Both the position numbers and the translations under genes were made by a program. The notes beneath the pieces were generated by a model. It did no database searches and was not told the DNA's origin. It was given only the letters and a program-made list of their open reading frames with translations. Below, in pieces: positions 1-6,706 of a DNA stretch of 64,000 bases (the first letter of the stretch is position 1; each line of letters begins with the position of its first letter). Source of the stretch: an uncultured Alistipes sp. GTDB taxonomy: Bacteria > Bacteroidota > Bacteroidia > Bacteroidales > Rikenellaceae. The stretch is taken from positions 1 through 64,000 of the forward strand of contig NZ_CASFQD010000013.1 of the NCBI RefSeq assembly GCF_949296715.1, given 5' to 3'.

Positions 1-29
1 CCGCGGAAAACGACGTGCGGAGGCTTTTG

Positions 30-100
30 GTACTTTTGGCCCCAAAAGTACAAAGGGAAAACGCTTTTCTTTTTCTCTGCTTTTCGGTGGCGAAAAGCAG
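30..100. repeat. Two adjacent perfect hairpins (intergenic palindromic element)
   Basis: Two inverted repeats sit 25 bases apart. The first spans 30-51 with 10-base arms and a 2-base centre; the second spans 77-100 with 10-base arms and a 4-base loop (GTGG). Both arms carry the same ACTTTTGG or GCTTTTCG flavour, so the pair looks like one composite element. Text of this kind recurs between genes in Bacteroidales genomes, but whether this is a genomic repeat family cannot be judged from one copy. No convincing gene lies in 1-375. Confidence 0.5.
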
Positions 101-285
101 CAAAAGCCACCCGACCGATTCCGATGACGGCGTCCGGTCGTCTGAAAGCGGCGTCGGGCGATTGTTCGCGGGTTTGCAAGCAAACCGTCCCCGCCGCTGA
201 CGCTTTCAGCCGCCCATCCGCTTCCCCGCCATCGGAACCAAGTCGGGAATTCCCATGTGAAAAAACAGAAAAAAATAGGTACTTT

Positions 286-319
286 GTATTGCATAATACT
301 AAAAAGTGTATTATATTTG
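286..319 (+). promoter_or_regulatory. Promoter with overlapping palindromic operator for the PspC/PadR operon
   Basis: A Bacteroidetes-type promoter is visible: TTG at 289-291, a 20-base spacer, and TATATTTG at 312-319. A 14-base interrupted palindrome (GTATT, GCAT, AATAC; 286-299) covers the -33 element, and a further GTATT half-site lies at 308-312 against the -7 element. The operon encodes its own PadR repressor, so this is the obvious autoregulatory operator; that assignment is inference. The leader to the start codon at 376 is about 50 bases. Confidence 0.6.
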
Positions 320-375
320 CAATGTGAAAATAGTAAAACCCGCAAAATATTAACTCGGAAAACAACCTTACGACC

Positions 376-912
376 ATGAAAGAGACTGTAAACGTGAATA
401 TCGGCTCCGTGGCATTCACCCTCGACGAAGATGCCTATTTCGCCTTGCGCAGCTATTTCGACGATATCCGCAGCCGCCTGCCCGAAGGCGATGCGGAGAC
501 GATGAACGATATCGAGGCGCGCGTGGCGGAGATTTTCCGCGAACGCGTCTCCTCGCCCATGCGGGTCATCTCGCTCGACGTGGTACGGGCGGCGATGGCG
601 CAGATGGGCCAACCCGCCGACTTCGGCGAACCCCGCGGCGGGACCCGGACGTCGGACCCCTGCGACAGCCCTTCCGCGGCGGAGCCCGAACGCCGACGGC
701 TCTACCGCTCGCGCTCGAACCGTTCGATCGCCGGCATCTGCGGCGGTCTCGGCGAGTTCTTCGATGCCGACCCCACGATGATCCGTCTGGTGACCCTCTT
801 CCTGATCCTCTTCGGCGGAATCTCCATCTGGCTCTACATCATCCTCTGGATCGTCATTCCCGAGGAGCCCGCCCGACGGTTCTCATTCAGCAGCAACGAT
901 AAAAAACGATAA
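376..912 (+). CDS. PspC-domain membrane protein with N-terminal regulatory-type domain
   Basis: 178 residues. Residues 1-85 form a soluble alpha-helical domain that also occurs, clearly homologous, at the N-terminus of the 444-residue protein at 2311 (shared pattern: FTLDEDAY or FTMDVEAY, then DIEARIAE). After a charged linker, residues ~109-170 are a PspC domain: an RSxxNRSIAGICGGLGEFF motif followed by a hydrophobic segment rich in Leu and Ile. PspC proteins are inner-membrane proteins, tied in other bacteria to envelope stress. First gene of a five-gene cluster; the next start lies 4 bases on. The precise role in Bacteroidetes is not known. Confidence 0.85.
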   Translation: MKETVNVNIGSVAFTLDEDAYFALRSYFDDIRSRLPEGDAETMNDIEARVAEIFRERVSSPMRVISLDVVRAAMAQMGQPADFGEPRGGTRTSDPCDSPSAAEPERRRLYRSRSNRSIAGICGGLGEFFDADPTMIRLVTLFLILFGGISIWLYIILWIVIPEEPARRFSFSSNDKKR

Positions 913-916
913 GACC

Positions 917-1123
917 ATGACAACGAACAACAATCGCCTTTACAGAACCCGGGACGGCATCGTGGCCGGCGTTTGCGGCGGCGTCGCCGAGTTTTTCGGG
1001 CTCAACGTCTCGCTCATCCGGCTGATGACCCTGATTCTGATCCTTTTCGGCGGCCTTTCGCTCTGGGTGTACATCATTCTCTGGCTGATCGTGCCCAAAG
1101 CCCCGCAACGGTTAAACGAATAG
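917..1123 (+). CDS. Minimal PspC-domain protein
   Basis: 68 residues, essentially a lone PspC domain: a basic start, the signature GVCGGVAEFF, then one long hydrophobic segment (LMTLILILFGGLSLWVYIIL) ending in VPKAP. It closely matches the C-terminal half of the preceding gene, so the two are probably tandem duplicates, one of which lost or never had the N-terminal soluble domain. Starts 4 bases after the upstream stop and ends 4 bases before the PadR gene, so it is co-transcribed and probably translationally coupled. Confidence 0.85.
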   Translation: MTTNNNRLYRTRDGIVAGVCGGVAEFFGLNVSLIRLMTLILILFGGLSLWVYIILWLIVPKAPQRLNE

Positions 1124-1127
1124 CATT

Positions 1128-1466
1128 ATGGCTGAAGACAACGTAAAAGCGCAGATGCGCAAGGGAATCCTGGAGTACTGCATCCTCGCCATTCTCTCCC
1201 GCGAGGCATCGTATGCTCCGAAGATCATCGCCGAGCTCAAGCAGGCCGAGATGATCGTAGTCGAGGGTACGCTCTACCCGATCCTCACCCGGCAGAAGAA
1301 CGCCGGGCTGCTCACCTACCGCTGGGAGGAGTCCCCGCAGGGCCCGCCCCGCAAGTACTACGCCCTGACGGACAAGGGCCGCGAATACCTGGCGACGCTC
1401 GACGCCGCCTGGGAGGAGCTCGTCGGGCAGATCCGGGTGATCCGCCACGGCAAAACCGAAGATTAA
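1128..1466 (+). CDS. PadR-family transcriptional regulator
   Basis: 112 residues, the normal size of the short (PadR-s2) class. The winged-helix pattern is clear: QMRKGILEYCILAIL opens helix 1, VVEGTLYPILTR lies in the recognition region, and the wing reads PPRKYYALTDKGREYL. These proteins are dimeric repressors that respond to small molecules or envelope signals. Lying inside the PspC cluster, it most likely represses its own operon through the palindrome over the -33 element at 286-299. PadR next to PspC and DUF2807 genes is a recurring Bacteroidetes arrangement. Confidence 0.92.
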   Translation: MAEDNVKAQMRKGILEYCILAILSREASYAPKIIAELKQAEMIVVEGTLYPILTRQKNAGLLTYRWEESPQGPPRKYYALTDKGREYLATLDAAWEELVGQIRVIRHGKTED

Positions 1467-1488
1467 CCATCAAAAAGAACCATACGTC

Positions 1489-2298
1489 ATGAAAAAGATT
1501 TTAGCAGTCATCCTGTCGCTGGTCATCGTCTGTGCCGTGCTGGTCGGCATTGCCGGCGTCACGGCCACGAACCTCTTTGCCGCCGGGCGTCTCCGCGGCA
1601 GCGGCAACATCGCCACGAAACGGATCGAAGCGCCGGACTTCACGGCTGTCGATGCCTCGCGCGCCGTCAAGGTCGTCGTCACGGACGACCTGACGGATGC
1701 GATCGTCATCGAGGCCGACGACAACGTGATGGAAAAGGTGCTGGTCGAGAACCGCCGCGGAACACTGTTTGTCAGCATCGACAAGTCGGTGCGCCGCATC
1801 TCGGCCTTCAGCGTGACGGTGCGCGTGCCGGCCAACGGACAGATCCGCGCCCTGGATGCGTCGAGCGCCGCGAAGATCGTCTGCGAAAAGGCGCTGGGCG
1901 CCGACCGCTTTGCAATCGGCGTGTCGAGTGCCGCGGTGGTCGAAGTGGCGCTGAAAGCATCGAGTTGTTCGATCGAAGTGTCGAGTGCCGGCCGTGTCAC
2001 GGCGGCCATGGAGGTCGGCAGCTGCTCGGTCGAGGCATCGAGTTCCGCAAAGGCCGAACTCTCGGGCAAGGCCGACAAGTGCAATGCGGAGGTCAGCTCC
2101 GCGGCAAAACTTGATGCCGGACGTTTCGTCGCTGCCGACTGTACGGTCGAAGCTTCGAGCGGCGCTTCGGCCGACGTGCACTGCACCGGCACGCTCCGGG
2201 CCTCGGCTTCGAGCGGTGCGCGCATCACCTATTGCGGCGGCTGCGAAGCGTTCGCGGAGCGGTCGAGCGGCGGCAGCGTACATTCCATTAACCGTTAA
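1489..2298 (+). CDS. DUF2807 (GIN domain) adhesin-head-type exported protein
   Basis: 269 residues. An N-terminal hydrophobic segment (residues 4-27) serves as signal peptide or anchor. The rest is a DUF2807 fold: repeated short strands with the recurring motif (V/A)(D/E)ASS(A/G), e.g. ALDASSAAK, GVSSAAVVEV, SIEVSSAGR, AEVSSAAKL and VEASSGASA, which build a right-handed beta-helix-like stack. Such proteins in Bacteroidetes sit with PspC and PadR genes; their function is not established despite the Pfam name 'auto-transporter adhesin head'. Ser/Ala richness makes the opposite strand open over a long stretch; that is a shadow. Confidence 0.85.
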   Translation: MKKILAVILSLVIVCAVLVGIAGVTATNLFAAGRLRGSGNIATKRIEAPDFTAVDASRAVKVVVTDDLTDAIVIEADDNVMEKVLVENRRGTLFVSIDKSVRRISAFSVTVRVPANGQIRALDASSAAKIVCEKALGADRFAIGVSSAAVVEVALKASSCSIEVSSAGRVTAAMEVGSCSVEASSSAKAELSGKADKCNAEVSSAAKLDAGRFVAADCTVEASSGASADVHCTGTLRASASSGARITYCGGCEAFAERSSGGSVHSINR

Positions 2299-2310
2299 TC
2301 CGTTACGACC

Positions 2311-3645
2311 ATGAACGAAGTGAAGAAATGCAGCCTCTCCGGTGTGGCGTTCACGATGGACGTCGAGGCCTACGAGACCTTGTCCTCCTACCTGGAGAGC
2401 CTCAAGAATACCTACAAGGATTCGCCCGACGGCGCAGAGATTGTCGCCGACATCGAGGCCCGCATTGCGGAACTGATCCTTTCGGCGCAGGACAACCGGC
2501 AGGTCGTCGAAAAGCCGCTGATCCTGAATATTATCCGGCAGATGGGTTCGGCCGAGGACATCTGCGAGGAGAGTGCCGACGGGTCGGAGCGCCGCGAGGA
2601 GCCGCGCATTCCGCGCCGCCTCTACCGCGATACGGAGAACGCCAAACTGGGCGGCGTCTGCGCCGGCATCGGCAAGTATTTCGACATCGATCCCGTGTGG
2701 ATCCGGCTGGCGATGTTCCTGCCGCTGATCCTCTCCTGCTTCGGGGCGGTGCCCTTTCTGCGCTGGACCGGCCCGATGATGGGCAACCTCTTCGGGGTCT
2801 TCGTGATCTGCTACATGATCATGTGGTTTGCCGTGCCGGCGGCCCGCACGGCGCGCCAGAAGCTCGAAATGAACGGCGAGCGCATCACCGCGCAGTCGAT
2901 CGGCGAGGTCACCTCGGCCGCCGCGGGCAGCGATCCCGACGCACGGGCCAAACCCATCGTCGCCGAGGCCGTGTCGCTTTTCGGCAAGGTGGTGCTCATC
3001 CTGATGAAGATTCTCGCCGGGGCGATCGTCTTCGGACTGATTCTCTGTGCCTGCGCCCTGATTATCGGCATGTTCGCCCTGTTGATCGGCGGTCCCGAGT
3101 ACGCGCACCTGGGCAAGCTCGAGGACTTCTCGCTCTGGGTGCCGATGTTGGGCATACTTATTGTACTCATTCCGGTGATGCTGCTCATCTACGTGCTCAT
3201 GTGCCTGATCGCCTCGCGCAAGCCCGGAGGACGTACCGTGCTGATTATCTTCCTGCTGTGGCTGGCTTCGGTCATTGCCTGCTCGGTGATCGCCATCCGC
3301 GAGGATGTCGGCGAGAAGTTCCGCCGCAAGCGCGTGACGCTCGAACGGGTGCTGGAGAACACCGAAGTGAGTGTCAACGGCCGGCTCATGACGCTCGAGG
3401 AGCTGCTCGAGGAGTACGATGACGAGCCGGTTATCGAGGAGGGCCGCAAGATGCTGCACATCAGCGTGCCGTCGAAGTCGATCGACATCACCGTCGACAA
3501 GGGGCACGGCGGCATGACGGTCTCGGGTGCGGACTCCGTCGTGCAGGGGTCGGTGCAGATCCGTGCCGTGGAGGAGGACGGCCGCCGCACCTCCGTGCAG
3601 ATCGGCGGTTCGGTCGTGACGGAGAAGGGCGATGCGTCGAGATGA
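2311..3645 (+). CDS. Large PspC-domain multi-pass membrane protein
   Basis: 444 residues. Residues 1-85 match the N-terminal domain of the gene at 376. A PspC domain follows (~105-175, NAKLGGVCAGIGKYF), then two further hydrophobic blocks (around residues 225-260 and 270-315: ILMKILAGAIVFGLILCACAL, and MLGILIVLIPVMLLIYVLM). After another hydrophobic helix (VLIIFLLWLASVIACSVIAI) comes a C-terminal soluble tail of ~110 residues with an acidic stretch (EELLEEYDDEP). Likely the main structural member of the envelope module; the tail is probably extracytoplasmic. It closes the operon; the next gene has its own promoter. Confidence 0.85.
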   Translation: MNEVKKCSLSGVAFTMDVEAYETLSSYLESLKNTYKDSPDGAEIVADIEARIAELILSAQDNRQVVEKPLILNIIRQMGSAEDICEESADGSERREEPRIPRRLYRDTENAKLGGVCAGIGKYFDIDPVWIRLAMFLPLILSCFGAVPFLRWTGPMMGNLFGVFVICYMIMWFAVPAARTARQKLEMNGERITAQSIGEVTSAAAGSDPDARAKPIVAEAVSLFGKVVLILMKILAGAIVFGLILCACALIIGMFALLIGGPEYAHLGKLEDFSLWVPMLGILIVLIPVMLLIYVLMCLIASRKPGGRTVLIIFLLWLASVIACSVIAIREDVGEKFRRKRVTLERVLENTEVSVNGRLMTLEELLEEYDDEPVIEEGRKMLHISVPSKSIDITVDKGHGGMTVSGADSVVQGSVQIRAVEEDGRRTSVQIGGSVVTEKGDASR

Positions 3646-3738
3646 CGCGCTCCGACCCCGGAACGGGGGGGGGAGCGCAGGATTTTCAAAATAAAAAGTT
3701 TCCGGATGCGGGCGGGCCGAAAGGTGCCGCCTGCGTTC

Positions 3739-3769
3739 TTTGAAATAAGCAAATAAATTACTACCTTTG
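3739..3769 (+). promoter_or_regulatory. Promoter of pfkA
   Basis: TTTG at 3739-3742, a 19-base spacer, then TACCTTTG at 3762-3769: a perfect match to the Bacteroidetes housekeeping consensus. It lies about 30 bases before the pfkA start codon, so the untranslated leader is short. Confidence 0.8.
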
Positions 3770-3798
3770 GGCGGTTTTGTTATTTTAATGATGAGAGT

Positions 3799-4779
3799 AT
3801 GGCCGAAATCAAATGCATAGGCATCCTGACCTCGGGCGGTGACGCCCCGGGCATGAATGCGGCGATTCGTGCGGTGACCCGCAGCGCCATTTACAACGGC
3901 TTTGCCGTGAAGGGAATCATGCGAGGGTACAAGGGACTGGTCTTCAATGAGATCGTGGAATTCAAGTCCCAGAGCGTGAGCAACATCATCCAGTTGGGAG
4001 GAACCATTCTCAAGACGGCGCGCTGCAAGGAGTTCGCCACACCCGAGGGCCGCAGGACGGCCTACGAGAACATGGTTGCCGCAGGGATCGACGCGCTGGT
4101 GGTGATCGGCGGCGACGGTTCGCTCACGGGAGCCGGGATTTTCGCCGCGGAGTACAACGTGCCGATCGTGGGACTGCCCGGTACGATCGACAACGACCTG
4201 GGCGGCACGGATTCGACGATCGGATACGACACGGCGCTCAACACGATCATGGAGGCGGTCGACAAACTGCGCGATACGGCCTCGAGCCACGAGCGGCTCT
4301 TCTTCGTCGAGGTGATGGGCCACACGGCCGGCTACCTGGCGCTCAACAGCGCCATGGCCACGGGTTCCGAGGCGGCGATCATCCCGGAGATGGAGACCGA
4401 GGTCGACCAGCTGGCCGAACTCATCAACCACGGCTTCCGCAAGAGCAAGAACTCGGCGATCGTCATCGTGGCCGAGAACCCCAAGACGGGCGGTGCCGCG
4501 GCGCTGGCCGAGCGTGTGAAAAAGGAGTTCCCGCAGTACGACGCGCGCGTCACGATCCTGGGCCACATCCAGCGCGGCGGTTCGCCGACGGCTACGGACC
4601 GTATCCTCGCCTCGCGCATGGGCGAGGCGGCCATCGAGGCGATCCTCGACGGGCAGCGCAACGTGATGATCGGCATCGAGAACGGCAAGATCGTCTACGT
4701 GCCCTTTGCCAAGGCCGTGCGCCACAACAAGGGGATCAACCGCAACGATCTGGAACTGGTGAAGATTCTTTCGATATAA
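3799..4779 (+). CDS. pfkA: ATP-dependent 6-phosphofructokinase
   Basis: 326 residues, the usual bacterial PfkA length (about 320). Phosphorylates fructose 6-phosphate to fructose 1,6-bisphosphate, the committed step of glycolysis, in the cytoplasm. Visible motifs: LTSGGDAPGMNAAIR at the N-terminus (nucleotide loop), VIGGDGSLTGA (GGDGS marks the ATP-dependent rather than the pyrophosphate-dependent enzyme, which has GGDD), and PGTIDNDLGGTDSTIGYDTA (catalytic Asp region). It is followed 27 bases later by a PfkB-type kinase, with which it probably forms an operon. Confidence 0.97.
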   Translation: MAEIKCIGILTSGGDAPGMNAAIRAVTRSAIYNGFAVKGIMRGYKGLVFNEIVEFKSQSVSNIIQLGGTILKTARCKEFATPEGRRTAYENMVAAGIDALVVIGGDGSLTGAGIFAAEYNVPIVGLPGTIDNDLGGTDSTIGYDTALNTIMEAVDKLRDTASSHERLFFVEVMGHTAGYLALNSAMATGSEAAIIPEMETEVDQLAELINHGFRKSKNSAIVIVAENPKTGGAAALAERVKKEFPQYDARVTILGHIQRGGSPTATDRILASRMGEAAIEAILDGQRNVMIGIENGKIVYVPFAKAVRHNKGINRNDLELVKILSI

Positions 4780-4806
4780 TACCCTAAACAACCCGGACTT
4801 TAGCGA

Positions 4807-5808
4807 ATGAAACGCGTAATAGGCATCGGCAATGCCCTGACCGACATGCTGGTCAACTTGAAAACCGACTCCGTGTTGAGCCGGTTCAAACTGGCCAAAG
4901 GCTCGATGAGTCTCGTGGATACGAAATTGCAGACCGAGATTTCGAAATCCGTGGCCGGCCTTCCCTATTCGTTGTCGCTCGGCGGCTCGGCGGGAAACAC
5001 CATCCGGGCCATGGCGCGGTTGGGATGCAGCGTCGGGTTCATCGGCAAGGTCGGACCGGATACCACGGGCGACTTCTTCATTCAGGCGCTTGAGAATCTG
5101 GGTGTCGAGCCGGTGATATTCCGCGGTACGGAGCGTTCGGGCAAGTGCGTGTCGCTCATCTCGCCCGACGGCGAGCGCACGATGGTCACGCACCTCGGTG
5201 CGGCGCTGGAGCTCGTGGCCGAGGAGATCGACCCCGCAATTTTCGAGGGGTACGACTGCCTCTATGTCGAGGGCTATCTGGTGCAGAACCACGACCTGAT
5301 ACTCAAGGCCGCGCGCACGGCCAAGCAGTGCGGACTGAAGGTGGCCATCGACCTGGCGAGCTTCAACATCGTGGCCGAGAACCTCGAGTTCCTCCGCTCG
5401 CTGGTGCGCGAATGCGTCGACATCCTCTTCGCCAACGAGGACGAGGCCAAGACCTTCACGTGCGAGGCCGAGCCGCTCAACGCCCTGCAGGCCATCTCGG
5501 AGATGGTCGAACTGGCCGTCGTGAAGATCGGCATCAAGGGGGCGCTCATCAAGCAGGGCAACGAGGTGGTGCACGTGGGCATCATGGCGGCCGCCAGGCG
5601 CGTCGATACGACGGGTGCGGGCGATTTCTACGCCGCAGGATTCATGGCGGGCCTCTGCGAGGGACTGACGCTGCGGCAGTGCGGCACGATCGGCGCCATC
5701 ACGGCGGGCAAGGTGATCGAGGTTGTCGGCACGACCTTCGGCGAGGAGGCGTGGTCGGATATCTTCCGGCTGGTCAACAAGGTCCGCAACGAGAAATACC
5801 TCTTCTGA
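4807..5808 (+). CDS. PfkB/ribokinase-family carbohydrate or nucleoside kinase
   Basis: 333 residues. PfkB family: GGSAGNTIRAMARLG is signature 1 and RRVDTTGAGDFYAAGFMAG is signature 2 with the catalytic Asp of the anion hole (GAGD). Overall it is closest to the adenosine-kinase-like branch (VIGIGNALTDMLV start, GKVGPDTTGDFF), which is common in Bacteroidetes and is often annotated adenosine kinase or fructokinase. The substrate cannot be decided from the sequence. Ends 40 bases before a strong terminator. Confidence 0.9.
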   Translation: MKRVIGIGNALTDMLVNLKTDSVLSRFKLAKGSMSLVDTKLQTEISKSVAGLPYSLSLGGSAGNTIRAMARLGCSVGFIGKVGPDTTGDFFIQALENLGVEPVIFRGTERSGKCVSLISPDGERTMVTHLGAALELVAEEIDPAIFEGYDCLYVEGYLVQNHDLILKAARTAKQCGLKVAIDLASFNIVAENLEFLRSLVRECVDILFANEDEAKTFTCEAEPLNALQAISEMVELAVVKIGIKGALIKQGNEVVHVGIMAAARRVDTTGAGDFYAAGFMAGLCEGLTLRQCGTIGAITAGKVIEVVGTTFGEEAWSDIFRLVNKVRNEKYLF

Positions 5809-5849
5809 CCGCCGCGCCGGGGCGGCCCGGCGTCATCGGCAAATTATTT

Positions 5850-5883
5850 GTGCGGCTCCGCATTGCGGGGTCGCACTTTTTTT
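5850..5883 (+). terminator. Rho-independent terminator after the pfkA operon
   Basis: A 12-base-pair stem (5850-5861 with 5865-5876, two G-U pairs) and a 3-base loop, followed by seven Ts (5877-5883). It ends the pfkA-pfkB transcript. A plausible promoter for the next gene overlaps it: TTG at 5863-5865 and, after 20 bases, TAACTTTC at 5886-5893. Confidence 0.85.
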
Positions 5884-5917
5884 CGTAACTTTCCGTAACC
5901 AAACCTGACTTACTGCC

Positions 5918-6574
5918 ATGAAATTCTTTCTGGACACGGCGAATCTCGCCCAGATTCGCGAAGCGTGTGAAATGGGCGTGCTCGATGGCGTGACGACCAA
6001 TCCCTCGCTCATGGCGAAGGAGAACATCCGCGGCGAAGAGGCCTGCCGCCGCCATTATGTCGAAATCTGCAACCTGGTCGAAGGGGACGTGAGCGCCGAG
6101 GTGATCGCGACGGACTTCGACGGCATGGTCCGCGAGGGCACCGAACTGGCGGCGCTCCATCCGCAGATCGTCGTCAAGCTCCCCTGCACGGCCGACGGAA
6201 TCCGGGCCGTGAAGTACTTTGCCCAGCGGGGCGTTAGGACCAACTGCACGCTGGTCTTCTCCGTCGGGCAGGCGCTGCTCGCGGCCAAGGCCGGGGCGAC
6301 CTACGTCTCGCCCTTCGTCGGACGCCTGGACGACATTTCGGAGGACGGCATCGGACTGGTGGCCCACATCGTGCGGGTCTACCGCACCTACGGCTTCCGC
6401 ACGCAGGTGCTCGCCGCGTCGATCCGCCATACGCACCACATCATCCAGTGCCTCGATGCCGGGGCGGATGTTGCCACCTGCCCGCTCTCGGCAATCAAGG
6501 GGCTGCTCAAACACCCGCTTACCGACAGCGGACTGGCGCAGTTCCTTGCCGACCATGCCCGCGTGAACGGGTAG
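5918..6574 (+). CDS. tal: Transaldolase (TalC / fructose-6-phosphate aldolase type)
   Basis: 218 residues, the short TalC/FSA class rather than the ~320-residue classical TalB. Signature KFFLDTANLAQIREA then GVLDGVTTNPSLMAKE at the N-terminus; the Schiff-base lysine is Lys87 in VVKLPCTADGI; TNCTLVFSVGQALLAAKAGATYVSPFVGR is the conserved central block. Transfers a dihydroxyacetone unit between sugar phosphates in the non-oxidative pentose phosphate pathway, fitting next to phosphofructokinase. Members may instead be aldolases; length alone does not settle this. Confidence 0.93.
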   Translation: MKFFLDTANLAQIREACEMGVLDGVTTNPSLMAKENIRGEEACRRHYVEICNLVEGDVSAEVIATDFDGMVREGTELAALHPQIVVKLPCTADGIRAVKYFAQRGVRTNCTLVFSVGQALLAAKAGATYVSPFVGRLDDISEDGIGLVAHIVRVYRTYGFRTQVLAASIRHTHHIIQCLDAGADVATCPLSAIKGLLKHPLTDSGLAQFLADHARVNG

Positions 6575-6647
6575 CGCCCGGAGCGGAAGGCGCGTGTAGC
6601 GGAACCGTAGAGGGCGGAACTTGATAGAGCTATTTTTTATTGCAGAA

Positions 6648-6677
6648 AACTGGGGAACCATTATGGCTCCCCGGTTT
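6648..6677 (+). terminator. Terminator after the transaldolase gene
   Basis: Imperfect GC-rich inverted repeat (left arm from 6648, right arm to 6675) running into a T-tract at 6675-6679. It separates the plus-strand transaldolase from the converging minus-strand LRR gene. Confidence 0.7.
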
Positions 6678-6706
6678 TTGACTGGTTCTGCAAATTGTTT
6701 TTCTCC

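Noticed and set aside
15..200. A 61-codon reading frame at the window start
   Set aside because: It translates the paired palindromes and has low-complexity, non-protein composition.
1501..5574. A 1357-codon open frame on the minus strand
   Set aside because: It lies antisense to the DUF2807, PspC, pfkA and pfkB genes; its product is full of His, Arg and Asp with no fold. High GC and biased codon use keep the antisense frame open.
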